Below the pieces are notes generated by a model that was not told the DNA's origin, did no database searches, and saw nothing but the letters and a program-made list of their open reading frames with translations. The position numbers and the translations under genes were made by a program. This document shows, in pieces, positions 28,691 to 44,514 of a stretch of 64,000 nucleotides of DNA; positions within the stretch are counted from its first letter, which is position 1; each line of letters starts with the position of its first letter. Source of the stretch: Imbricaverruca yamaguchii (Eukaryota > Arthropoda > Thecostraca > Neoverrucidae); contig JAOTOL010001569.1 of the NCBI GenBank assembly GCA_034440575.1, positions 1,455,001 through 1,519,000 of the forward strand. The letters run 5' to 3'.

Positions 28691-29700
28691 CCTCAGGATG
28701 GTCTTCGAGATGCTTTTCATGACCGCGACCGTTGCTTATGTGAACGAAGAGAACATCACGGGCATGTACTAACACACCATGGACAAGTGAGTAAAATGTG
28801 CCGTATGTGTCTTCAAAAAATGGAGAAGTGCCGATAGATCTTGTATTGCTTGCAATGAATCGTGCAACGGTAAATGCAAAACAAACGTTGAACTAATTGC
28901 ACCGTCGCAAACAAAGCAAGTAAGCCTCACCTGCTTCGTTTATGCACCAATTGAACACAAGCCGCTGACGGCATGCTGCTGGAAGCTGATTTGGGTGGAG
29001 CTTATTTGGGTTGACGGTTTTTTTCCGGCCAGGGATTCGCCGGATTTCCATGGGTAAGGCTCACGCTCCAGCCCCCCCCCCCCTATTGCATCCGCCCGAG
29101 TCGTGGTGCGAATATTTATTTGAGTGGGGCGAACATGTAAAAAGTACCTATCAGCCATACCTGTAGGAACTTCCCACGCATATATGAAGCATGTCTTTTA
29201 CTTGCCGTTTCCCCGGAGAAGCTTTAACTGTGCCTCTCGCTATTTTGGCTATGGCGACAATGGCATCTGTCGTTGACCTCCTAGAGCTGTGTGCAGCAAG
29301 ACATCTTTACCTTACAATGTGCAATGTCGATGTGAACCGATAAGCGTATCGCTCTTTGGCGAAATCCACAAATCTAATAATCATTGCATCGGCGTGTCGT
29401 TGGTAAAAATGTATGCCATTTCAGCTGTCGTGATAGTTACAATTAATGCCGGCGTCCAATTTAAATTGGTCGGTATGCCATGTCTCCTTCCTCTACCCTA
29501 TTTCTGAGAATAACAAATTAACCAGGTTACTTGGGGGCAAAAAGCAGCTGTAGAACCGACTATGTAGTCGAATACTGAACCTTATGTTAACCACCATGTA
29601 AATCTTGAACACTGAACACTTGATCCCGAGCACTGCATTGCATGTAGGATATTGCGAACACACATTTCGAACATTTCAACGTCCACGTATGATTGCACAT
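28690..29700. other. Intergenic, nothing recognised
   Basis: Mixed sequence without supported genes. Confidence 0.5.
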
Positions 29701-29714
29701 GACGCCGGGAACGT

Positions 29715-29876
29715 TGGTTGTTTACTGGTTATGCGACACATCGACCGTTATCATGTTGCGTCGCCAATCTCTCACGCCGATCGGCCGCGGACGAAGGGTA
29801 GAAACAGGCGAGACTCGAACCCACAGTCTTTCGATCGTGAGGCGGGCAACTTACCCCTAGACTACTCGTCCCCATC
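29715..29876 (-). mobile_element. tRNA-Val-like SINE, minus strand
   Basis: Same family as the 15842 element. The head reads AGTCTAGGGGTAAGTTGC, then GATCGAAAGACTGTGGG and GTTCGAGTC; the body has CCGATC...GATTGG and a GCGACG...TGTCG stem; the tail is at 29715. The direct flanks CCGGGAACGT (29705-29714 and 29877-29886) are a 10-bp target-site duplication, giving a 162-bp full-length element. Confidence 0.85.
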
Positions 29877-29889
29877 CCGGGAACGTCAT

Positions 29890-30356
29890 GCCCCGATCAC
29901 AAACCAACATCCCTTACACGCGCAGTTCGTCTTTAAACGCTGCGTGCAGAGGCGCAGCCAGGCGAGGCCTGGGGCTCGAACCCAGCCTTAGCAACCCAAC
30001 CCCACCCTCAGCAACCAAAAGTGCACTCGGTCAAACGAGAGATGGAGTTTTCGCAACCATGCAAAACCACAAATTTTCGATGTGCTTCATGTGCCGAAAG
30101 TTTTCTATTTCATCACATTATTTTGGAGTCGCTTCCCCCACTTAGGAAAATCCTGGCTGCGCCATGTGGCCTAATGTCTGATGAGACGTGCAGACGGCGC
30201 GGGAAGGCAGACACCACACAGCGGTGCATCTTTTCTCATATATTGCGCATGTTCTGCGTCTCTTGACAGGTTTCCTAGAACGCATTATGCTGGCCAAAAC
30301 ACAATAAAAACCCACGAATTACATAACACACCTCTTTCTGACGCCATCATTCCGGG
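29890..30356. other. Region downstream of AIMP1
   Basis: It presumably includes the AIMP1 3' UTR on the minus strand. No minus-strand AATAAA was evident. Confidence 0.4.
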
Positions 30357-34642
<4,286 letters not shown>

Positions 34643-37600
34643 GTTCCAAGAGACGTGCGGGCGTATGTTTAGGGTGCGTTCTCTGTTGTAAATTTTAACT
34701 TGTGGATGATGAATGGGTGTTTTCTGAGGTTTTCGGAGTGACCCGGATAACAAATGTTCCTTGCGCTGTACGTCATAGGTTCAAAGACTGGCACCCTTAC
34801 CTGAAGACCGCTTTCTCCATTGATAAGGCATTGACAGGGTCCCCATTTTTCATTTCTTGCATCATCTACCTTTGCATAGAGCTCAATCTATACAGGGCTG
34901 AAGATCCCTCATCAAACCAAGGGGGCCAAGTACTTATTTCGAAGACATTTTCAGATTAATAAGGAAGATGATGGATTCACATTAGCAGGATACCAAACCA
35001 GGGTGGTCCACTTCCGGCTGACCAAATATATCCAGCCATGCCATAGCGTACCATTATAACTTGGAAGACAAATTTGGAGAGCAAGGCAAATCTTGATGTT
35101 TTGGATTTTTATAATGGGATGTTTTTGACATAATCAGTACGATGCGACCATTCATTTTCTCCGGAAACGATGACTTTTAACTCAACGGCAGTTGATACAA
35201 TTGATGTCATAGGCACAGGTCTGGGTGCAAATTTTTATCATGTCCGACAATGTATGGATAATTATACTCAAGGTGCAATATGCGAATGTGGTAAATATTG
35301 CTATCAAGGTGAAAGTGATCTTTGTTAATTATTTTTCGGAATACGATGCTTTTGACGTGAGTAACACGATGCGGCCATTTATTTTCTCCGCAAATTATTA
35401 CGCTTCAGTCAACGGCGGTCGATACAATTAATTACGTTATAGACTCATAGCTTAATGGGATGGTCCCGGCTGTGACTCGTTGGTTCTTAGCCTAACCTAA
35501 CCAAGCATAGCCTAACCAAACCTATGTGATGAGGTTTGGTTCGGTTTGCAATAATATAAAATAATTTATTGCATAATATAATCTAACCTAACATAACCTA
35601 TGTTAACCAATGCCTAACTTCTACTAATCTATTACTAACTTATTAACCTAACATGTACCAGAATCGTCCGAAACAAACTTTTTCGGGCAGGCCAACGTCA
35701 TTTCATGTCACATCACTAAAGTTTCGAAAATTTAGTTTTAAAAAATTTGTGCTAAACTCACTTCCCCTCTTAATATGAAACGTTTTTCTTTCGAGGATGT
35801 GTTGTGATAACACACCTTCATCGAAGGTTTCAGCCTGGGTACCAAGACGTAGGGTCTATTCCTGACCCTCCTCCAAGAAAAGAGTAGAGCAACTTGGAGC
35901 AACTTGGAGCAGTTCTGAGGAGGCTCGGTAAAAGCGAGCAATGGAACGTCTGGAGTAACTTGGAGTAAAAATCAGCTGGATTGGAGCTACTCCGTTATAC
36001 TCCGAAAACGCACGGGAACACGGAGCAGCTACTTCAAGTTGCTCGGAGCAGCTTGGAGCAGGGCCAGGAACAGACCCTAAAGGGTACAACGGAACCTAGT
36101 AGGTTTTACTAGTTCAGCCCCACTGACGTGCGTAGAAATATGCTAGATTTGCAGTGTAATATGCCAGGATTTTGGTATATGTGATGACGTCACGTAAACA
36201 TTCTAAATACGTTTTAAAACCTGGCTAAGATTCAGCTGTAGCGCAGTGAAGCCGTCCGGGTGTTTTGGTTTGGCATACGGTGTTTCTGGCAAGTTTCTGG
36301 CTGTTGGTATGGGAAATTGAAAGATGAGACTGGGTAATATTGTTTGGATTCCTAGGGTATTGAACATGCTCTTAAGCTTGGTGCAGAATTTCTTCAGTTC
36401 ATGGGACACAACAATCCTGAACTCGTTATCGTTCATAACGCTTAAAGTTTCACGAATTGAAATTGAAACCATGGCTGGATTTGACAAATATATTTAATTT
36501 GACCTAGGCTTACCGGTAAATGTACATTTCAATGCGTTTTATGAGTCCTTGGAATGTATCATTCTAATGCAATGTTTATGACGGTGACTAAGCTGATGGA
36601 ATCACTCAATTCATGTGCAAATGCTTACTTTTCAGGTTGTATGTGAATTAACAATAAAAAGAAAACTTGTTTAGGTAGCAGAACATACAATAAAATAAAG
36701 TATTTTGTAGATTAAGTGGGAAGCATCTGAGATGCAGATTATCATAATTAATGTATAATTTTCTGTCCATCATTTTATACATACATGTCAGAATTCTCCA
36801 GAGCTTTAAGGGAAGCATTAAAGTGCATTTTGATGGAAATATCATGATTTCCAACTGTGATGCTTTTGTCAACCTAATTTGGTTGTGAATTACCATGCAT
36901 AATTAAGGCAATTTTCTCACTGGAGTACATATGCATTGGAGCATCCTTTCTGCATGGTCACTTCCTAGACCATAGATCTTGGTAATTTGAGGTGTACTGT
37001 GTGCATTAGCTGGTCCAAGAAGACACATGATCCATGCAGGAAGAGGTACACTGAGAGCACTTGGAAAAAATTGGACCAACTGCTCTACAAAGGATGCTAT
37101 TAAGAAGATTTGTGCCCATGCATGCCTAAAAAGATTAATAAAGCACTAAGTCACCACTTTTTCTGACAAGGAAGGCAAATAATTTCACATGCAGTATAAA
37201 TACCTGGCAGTAATGTTGGAGAACAACATTAATCATATGTGTGGTTTTCCCTTATTCGAAAATGGTGTGGAAAAGGGAGCTATAACATGTGTGCATACTT
37301 TCATACCAATTTTATATGCTTCAGTACCCTGAGTATTCAATTTCAGGTCAATTTACATTGAAGTTTCATCTGTTCAGGGAGGAGGTTAGTCAATCTGTGA
37401 CCTCATTCTGGGATACACTCATGGTCAGTGCTATCGACTGGCCTCCAAGGCTGGTGCAGAGGAAAATTCAGGGTCTTCGTCTCCAAGTGTTTCCTTGAAA
37501 AACCAAGGAATCAACAACTTTCAACAGCAGTGTGTTGAGGTTGTGGGAGGAACCGTTCTACTGTTCACACCACCTTCCCTTTCCCAACAACAGAAACACC

Positions 37601-38555
37601 TATATTTCATGGGCCAGATTTTACATTAGATGTCTAAGTAAGCCCCTTTCAGTGATTAAGACTCAAAGTGCACGCATCCCAGTTAGAGTAGCGTAGATAG
37701 TGGCGTACCTAGTCCTAGTGGCATACCATTTGTCCCCACATGCAAATGTTGGGATAAATGGATTTTGACTTGATTCAAGCAACACTCATGCAAATAGTCG
37801 CCAGATTTTGTCCAGTATAGTTCATAAGTACCCATTATTATCTTATGCTGAGGTGAGTAGGAACAACTTAATTTGGGACTGCAATGTGCCAGACCCATCA
37901 CCATCATACCGGAGTCAGTTGATTTCAACCCTCTCTCTCCTGCTCAAACACTTCCAAAATTACTGGAAAGTTTTCAGATATAAAATGGCCTGCATGTATA
38001 TATATGTATATATATATATATATTATAATCCTGATTATTGTACCATGGATTATTGGGGTGCACAATTTATGAAGCTAATGGGAAGCCCCACCCTGATAGG
38101 TCACATGCTCTATGGTAGGTACCCCATGTTAATTAAAAGTTTAAATTATTAGGGAACTGAGGAAACACTGAGGGGGCACTTGTCCCTAAAAATATCGAAG
38201 AACACCCTTGGTATAGATGCATATTAATGAAAATGGAAAACAATCCTGAAAACCAGCTCCATGTTCCATATCTGGACATGGGTGATAAGGGTGTGATATT
38301 CCAATCAGTGTCGGTGCCTCCACTGGTAGCCTAAATATAATTTTGGTGCATTTCCTGGCTGGAGGGCTTCCGCCTTCCCATGGGAGACACATGCCCCTAG
38401 TGCACCCACCCTTGTTTATGCCCCTGCATCAAGTGGGATGAATTATGCTGCAACAGTTATCTCTTACTTGCTCCTATCACTCCTTCCCGGCCATGATCTT
38501 CAGTTGGCCTGTCTTATCATGATGCTACTACCATGAGCATACCTCGCTGCAAAAA
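34643..38555. other. Intergenic, mostly unremarkable
   Basis: AT-rich sequence with CCTAACC-type motifs at 35470-35640 and a foldback element at 35851-36078. The open frames here are short and unsupported. Confidence 0.5.
35851..36078. mobile_element. Foldback/MITE-like element with 27-bp inverted termini
   Basis: The arms at 35851-35877 and 36052-36078 are inverted copies with three mismatches in 27 (AGGGTCTRTTCCTGRCCCT-like). Between them lie GGAGCAACTTGGAGCA-like short repeats. No transposase is present. Confidence 0.5.
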
Positions 38556-38559
38556 GACT

Positions 38560-39115
38560 TGGACGAACTTGTGAAGTGATCCGAAGAATGGCAAATGAAA
38601 TTTAATTTTGATAAGTGCAAAATCATGCATGTCGGTAAGCAGCATATGAAGGCTCCATACTTGATGGGTGGCCAAGTGCTGTCAGTGACTCAACAGGAGA
38701 AGGATTCAGGTGTTATTCTAAACACAAAATTTGGAGCATCAGAACAGACCAAGGAAGCCAGGAAGAAGGCACTGAGAATGCTTGGGGCAATAAATAGGAA
38801 TGTATCATACAGAAGTGAGGAAGTGATCAGGAAGCTTTACTGTGCATATGTCAGGCCAAATTTGGAATACTGCATCCAAGCTTGGTCTCCTAGCTATGAA
38901 AATATTGTTGGCTTTTAGAGAGAGTACAAAAGAGGGCTACAAAAATGGTTAATGGTATAAGCAACCTGGCATATATGGGCGCTGTATGACCAACGCAGTC
39001 GATGCGCCCGAAAGCCCAAATAACCAACCAACCAACCTGGCATATGAGGAAAGATTGAAGAAATTTAATATGTTTTCACTTAGATATAGAAGGTTAGCAC
39101 AGATATATTAGTCAG
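38560..39115 (+). mobile_element. CR1-group LINE fragment (RT C-terminal region)
   Basis: EEWQMKFNFDKCKIMHVG, EKDSGVILNTKF, ALRMLGAINRNVSYRSEEVI and LYCAYVRPNLEYCIQAWSP are typical of the non-LTR RT thumb and connection region. It is interrupted at 38975-39033 by a 59-bp retroposon. Confidence 0.85.
38975..39033 (+). mobile_element. 59-bp hairpin retroposon, copy 2, inside a LINE
   Basis: It runs from ATGGGCGCTGTATGACC to an AATAACCAACCAACC tail, with a perfect GGGCGC...GCGCCC stem. It is flanked by a perfect 12-bp target-site duplication AACCTGGCATAT (38963-38974 and 39034-39045). The uninterrupted LINE sequence is present near 49858. Confidence 0.92.
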
Positions 39116-39169
39116 AAAATTACAATGCATTGGACTTCAAATTCCCCTTCTTAGAATACTAAAATCATA

Positions 39170-39640
39170 CCTTAGAAATAGATATCAGCAAACTAAAGTA
39201 TATGAGACTATCTGAACCTGAATTAATTTCTATGGGTGAAACACAATGGTTCCAAGCAAATAGGATGTCATTGAATGTAGGGAAGACAAATTACCAAACA
39301 TATTATGGAACTGCCATTAATGACATAAATATAATGGTAAATTCTGTTAAAGTGAAAAGAAAACACCAAATCAAGTATCTTGGCATGGTTTTGGATGAAA
39401 AATTAACTTGGTATGGGCACATCGATTATATTACATCCATTATTAGAAACTTTGGTATTATGGGGAGGGCAAAATACTTTTGTACTTTAAAATATGTTTG
39501 TACTTTATCCATGCATCCTTTAACCTGCTTAATAGATTTTGAGGTCTGGTTGGCCATGGAGGATGTACCTTTGGCACAACTCTGGGTATGTATAAATCTG
39601 TAAGAGCTGATAATATTTATGGGAACCTTTTGTACATACC
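39170..39640 (+). mobile_element. Second type of non-LTR retrotransposon RT fragment
   Basis: QWFQANRMSLNVGKTNYQ and IKYLGMVLDEKLTWYGHID match the RT C-terminal region of another LINE clade, different from the CR1 copies here. Truncated at both ends. Confidence 0.7.
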
Positions 39641-41069
39641 ACTAGTGTGTAAATAATGAAACTCAAGGCTCCAGCCATATTCAGACAGACATTCCTTAAT
39701 AGCTATGTACTTCCCTCTGTACCAATACCCGTTCACTGTGTTATTGCTAGATATGGATAATTTGCTTGCCTGAAAAAAAAGTTGGTTAGAGCAGGGCAGT
39801 GTTGACGTTGGGGAACAGGGGAAGATCTTTATCAGTTAAGCGATGTCTTCTTCAGATGTTAAAATCAACTCCAGTGTGGTTCCAGAATTTCTGAAGTTAA
39901 CCTGGTAAATCCATTGAGTTTGCCCAAGCATATGAAAAGTCAACAAATGATATATCTGTGGAAGTAATACTCACTGTGTGAGCAACATTATCTGGCCAGT
40001 GCACTGATGATAAATTAAAATATCCTGTGAGAATTATGTCTTTTCCATCACAAAATCAGTAACCAAAAAAGTTACAAGTTCCTGGAGGTGTTTGGCAAAT
40101 CATGGTGCTTGGTTGGTCAGTCAGGTGAGGTATTTCATGGTCATGATTATTATGACTTTTTTCTGATTTGGGCCATACAATTCATGTAGCTGTGACAAAC
40201 ATTATATATTTTCAGTGTTGTAGCAGATTCCTGTGGACAGCCAATCCATGTGCAGTGGCAAAGTGAACTGCAATATTTATATAGAAGAAACCCCTGATCA
40301 CAAGCAAAAATTGTTTGGACTGGCTTGTTGATTACTTGGCAACTTTCCGGTAGCTTGCAGCAGCTTACTTAGTTGGTAACTTTTTCTCTGCCATCTTTTA
40401 TAGGAGTCACATGTGCATCAGTATAGGCAGTTATCATCAGGGTTTTGATGCTTTTAGAAGGGTACTTATCATCTTCCCAACAGGCTTTGCCTTCCCACTA
40501 ATTTGGTATTATTGTGCTTGAAGGTGTTCATGAGGCAAGTTTTACACACATTTTAGATCCATAGCACAAAGAAAGAGGTTCAGTTTGGCTAGGTTGTAGT
40601 AGGTTAGGCTTTTGAAAGTTGATTAAATAATCAGTGAGTGCATCACAAAAGAACCCAAGTATGTATGATATAATTATATTGTAGATCCAGAGAAGTATGA
40701 ACATCATAAAAATGTACTATCTGAGGCATTCCTCATGTTTACATTTGTGGAAACAAATATGACAGTGGTGGGCTTCAGGATATGAAAGCATGTGATCAAT
40801 TAATTTTCAGGAGGTTAGCAATGATAGTTCTTTTGTTATCGTTTATCAAAAGGTATGCAGATTTACCAGATTCCTGCATGAGCATATGGAGGAAAAGTCA
40901 TGCTGTGGTACTGGCTATTGCAATCACCGCCACTGTCACCTCCATCACAGCAATCAGCACCACCAAAACTGGCATGGGCATAAAATGCCCCTGGCAGGGG
41001 ATGTGCCCCTAAACAAACAAACAAAAAACACTGCCACCACGCACTGACTCTGTTTTTGTCTCCCAACAG
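39640..41069. other. Upstream of the THAP-like exon, nothing recognised
   Basis: AT-rich sequence, probably intron of the following gene, since it ends in a strong acceptor (TGTTTTTGTCTCCCAACAG). Confidence 0.5.
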
Positions 41070-42896
41070 GTAACTTGTTGCACCATCGTCGATCCGATGA
41101 AGCCTGCCAAGCGACGCTGGCTGGTGCAGCAGGCCATTGCAGAGTGCGACCGCCGGTGCGGGGGCCAGTCGCCACACGAGGCCGCGCCGGACCTGCAGCT
41201 CGTCATTCACACGGACCGGTCGCGGCAGGCGTGCGCGCCGACCTCGCTGCTGCGGTCCCGACGGTCGCCGTCGCCGCCGTCGTCACCTCCGCTGCAGCGA
41301 TCACGACCACCAGCGCCGCCGCCGCCACCACCCACTGACCCAGTGGCTGAGGCGCTGCACCTCATCAGGGCGGACATGGCCCACCAGGTGAACGCCCGGG
41401 GTCCGGAGCGGGCATGCGCGCACGTGACCATCCGGCTGGACGCTGTCGCCGGTGCACGGACGGACCCCGGCGGACGCCGACGCGCTCAGTCGCCAGAACG
41501 GCGCCAAGGCGCTTCCGTGTTCGACGACGACATCGAGGAGTGGTGCCTGCGCATGCGGCGCGGCGGCGGCGGCGGCGGCGGCGGCCCAGTCGTGTCGGAC
41601 AAGTTTGCCGAGCTGCTCAGTCGGCAGCGCGTGGTGCAGCGACAGCAGGTGCTGCTGCGCGCGCAGAACGCCCAGATGCGCGCGCTGGCCGCCATTCACG
41701 AGGCGGACCGAGAGGAGGAGCGGCGGCAGCGGCGGTGCGTCTTCGACGCCGTGACGGGACCCGAGCACGGCTTCCGCTGCGTGCCGCCGACGACGGCGAG
41801 CGAGGCGCTGCTGGTGCTGCGCGAGGACGAGCCGATGACCAGCTGCAGCGCGGCCGACCTCTGCGTGACGCCGCGCGACCGCAACTCCACGCTCGACCTC
41901 ATCCACAGGCTGCGCTGCGAGCTGCTGGAGCTGCGCGGTCGGCTAATGCGCGTCGCCGTGGACAAGAATAAGCTCGCCATGGAGCTGAATAGGGACCGCG
42001 CTCGGCTGCGTGCCACCTTCACCGCCGCACAGCTGAAACGACTGCTCGGCATCCGGCAGAAAGGCTTCTGGGCCGCCGAGGATATTCGCCGAGCGATCGC
42101 GTTGCGTCGAATTTTCTCTCGCCGCCAGTACCGGTTCTTACAGGACGTGATGGGTATTCCCCTGCCTTCACTACACCTCAACACGAAGGCACGATCGCTT
42201 GACCCGGAGACGCGGCGTCTGTACGAGGAGCTGGTCGCCGAGAAGGTTCTGAAGCATATGACTGTGAAGCGACGACCACCTGTTGTTTCTCGTCCCCAAA
42301 CGCAAGCCGAGGACCATCTCAGTCTAGTCGTAGTGGCGCAGGATCGCTTTGCGGACTCTGGCTCGGAGACAGAGCCGTCCAGACCTGGGAAGCGACATAA
42401 GTCCTGCTCCCTCGTGTACGCCAACTTCGCTCAGCCGCCTGTCAGCCCGCCCAGCCTAACTGACTCATCAGGGAAGCGATGGACCGGCTCGGAACCGGAA
42501 GCGGAGCCGTCACGGGTCATCGGGCAGCCTCTGGCGACCGTCACTCTGTCGTCTGAGTCAGTCACTCTGCCGACCGCACGTGTCAGGAAACCCGTTTCAT
42601 TGGTTAGAAAGTTCACCGTGGCCGCCGGGAAACGCACCGCACCCGTGCCAACCGGCAGACCGGCCGTCCGGCGTCAGTTGAAGTTAGCTGTGAAGGCGAC
42701 ACCGCCGGCGCGCTACCTACCGGCTCCTGCAGACGTGCTGGTGCCGGTCTCTGCTCGCTCGCTGGCTTACCAGCAGTCCCAGGGGCCATTGGCCTGGCTT
42801 CTACCTCCTGCGAATGACATGCTGCCGGCTGCCGCACCGCTGACCTCGGCGCCCGGCTCAGACGGCCATAGACCGCGCGTGGACGTGCCGGGCTGA
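41070..42896 (+). CDS. Large terminal exon with coiled coil and THAP/P-element-like HTH segment
   Basis: A pyrimidine-rich acceptor precedes 41070 and the frame is open through 608 residues to TGA (599 from the ATG at 41097). From that Met: basic/Ser-Pro and poly-Pro region (45-80), poly-Gly run (156-163), long Arg/Gln helix (172-215), a heptad coiled coil (about 266-303, LDLIHRLRCELLELRGRL), then FTAAQLKRLL, GFWAAEDIRRAIALRRIF, YRFLQDVMGIPLPSLH (307-360). This last block matches the HTH region between the coiled coil and transposase of P-element/THAP9-like proteins. The C-terminal 230 residues are Ser/Pro/Arg-rich. No RNase H-like transposase core and no THAP zinc finger are in this exon, so it may be a domesticated DNA-binding protein with its N-terminus upstream. 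The last codons (VDVPG, stop) are the first unit of a minisatellite. Confidence 0.65.
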   Translation, partial: VTCCTIVDPMKPAKRRWLVQQAIAECDRRCGGQSPHEAAPDLQLVIHTDRSRQACAPTSLLRSRRSPSPPSSPPLQRSRPPAPPPPPPTDPVAEALHLIRADMAHQVNARGPERACAHVTIRLDAVAGARTDPGGRRRAQSPERRQGASVFDDDIEEWCLRMRRGGGGGGGGPVVSDKFAELLSRQRVVQRQQVLLRAQNAQMRALAAIHEADREEERRQRRCVFDAVTGPEHGFRCVPPTTASEALLVLREDEPMTSCSAADLCVTPRDRNSTLDLIHRLRCELLELRGRLMRVAVDKNKLAMELNRDRARLRATFTAAQLKRLLGIRQKGFWAAEDIRRAIALRRIFSRRQYRFLQDVMGIPLPSLHLNTKARSLDPETRRLYEELVAEKVLKHMTVKRRPPVVSRPQTQAEDHLSLVVVAQDRFADSGSETEPSRPGKRHKSCSLVYANFAQPPVSPPSLTDSSGKRWTGSEPEAEPSRVIGQPLATVTLSSESVTLPTARVRKPVSLVRKFTVAAGKRTAPVPTGRPAVRRQLKLAVKATPPARYLPAPADVLVPVSARSLAYQQSQGPLAWLLPPANDMLPAAAPLTSAPGSDGHRPRVDVPG

Positions 42897-44512
42897 GGCA
42901 GATGGTCAGGTGGGGACGTGCCGGGCTGAGGCAGATGGTCAGGTGTGGACGTGCTGGGCTGAGGCAGATGATGGTCAGGTGTGGACGTGCCGGGCTGAGT
43001 GATGGTCAGGTGTGGACTGCCAGGCTGGGCAGATGGTCAGGTGGGGACGTGCTGGCTGAGGCAGATGGTCAGGTGGGGACGTGCCGGGCTGAGGCAGATG
43101 GTCAGGTGGGGACGTGCCGGGCTGAGGCAGATGGTCAGGTGTGGACGTGCCGGGCTGAGGCAGATGGTCAGGTGGGGACGTGCCGGGCTGAGGCAGATGG
43201 TCAGGTGTGGACGTGCCGGGCTGAGGCAGATGATGGTCAGATGTTGACGTGCCGGGCTGAGGCAGATGGTCAGGTGGGGACGTGCTGGGCTGAGGCAGAT
43301 GGTCAGGTGGGGACGTGCCGGGCTGAGGCAGATGGTCAGGTGGGGACGTGCTGGGCTGAGGCAGATGATGGTCAGGTGTGGACGTGCCGGGCTGAGGCAG
43401 ATGATGGTCAGGTGTGGACGTGCCGGGCTGAGGCAGATGGTCAGGTGGGGACGTGGTGGGCTGAGGCAGATGGTCAGATGGGGACGTGCTGGGCTGAGGC
43501 AGATGGTCAGGTGGGGACGTGCCGGGCTGAAGCAGATGATGGTCAGGTGGGGACGTGCTGGGCTGAGGAGATGGTAGGTGGGGGCCGGGCTGAGGCAGAT
43601 GGTCAGGTGGGGACGTGCCGGGCTGAGGCAGGATGGTCAGGTGGGGACGTGCCGGGCTGAAGCAGATGATGGTCAGGTGGGGACGTGCCGGGCTGAAGCA
43701 GATGATGGTCAGGTGTGGACGTGCCGGGCTGAGGCAGATGGTCAGGTGGGGACGTGCCGGGCTGAGGCAGATGGTCAGGTGGGGACGTGCCGGGCTGAGG
43801 CAGATGGTCAGGTGTGGACGTGCCGGGCTGAGGCAGATGATGGTCAGGTGTGGACGTGCTGGGCTGAGGCAGATGATGGTCAGGTGTGGACGTGCCGGGC
43901 TGAGGCAGATGATGGTCAGGTGGGGACGTGCCGGGCTGAGGCAGATGGTCAGGTGGGGACGTGCCGGGCTGAGGCAGATGATGGTCAGGTGTGGACGTGC
44001 CGGGCTGAGGCAGATGATGGTCAGGTGGGGACGTGCCGGGCTGAGGCAGATGGTGGTCAGGTGTGGACGTGCCGGGCTGAGGCAGATGGTCAGGTGGGGA
44101 CGTGCCGGGCTGAGGCAGATGGTCAGGTGGGGACGTGCCGGGCTGAGGCAGATGGTCAGGTGGGGACGTGCCGGGCTGAGGCAGATGGTCAGGTGGGGAC
44201 GTGCCGGGCTGAGGCAGATGGTCAGGTGGGGACGTGCCGGGCTGAGGCAGATGGTCAGGTTGTCGGGCTAGGCAGATGGTAGGTGGGGACGTGTCGGGCT
44301 GAGGCAGATGGTCAGATGTGGACGTGCCGGGCTGAGGCAGATGGTGGTCAGGTGGGGACGTGCTGGGCTGAGGCAGATGGTCAGGTGGGGACGTGCCGGG
44401 CTGAGGCAGATGGTCAGGTGGGGACGTGCCGGGCTGAGGCAGATGGTCAGGTGGGGACGTGCCGGGCTGAGGCAGATGGTCAGGTGGGGACGTGCTGGGG
44501 TGAGCCGGCCAA
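42880..44512. repeat. 33-bp minisatellite starting at the THAP-like gene's stop codon
   Basis: About 48 units of GTGGGGACGTGCCGGGCTGA followed by GGCAGATGGTCAG, with 36-bp variants (GATGATGG). In the gene's frame every unit reads VGTCPG-type sequence then TGA; other frames are open, giving spurious ORFs. Confidence 0.95.
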
Positions 44513-44514
44513 AG

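Noticed and set aside
35470..35640. Arthropod telomeric repeat (CCTAA)n
   Set aside because: Only two or three CCTAACC motifs occur in tandem, scattered among TAACC-like variants; too short and irregular for telomeric DNA.
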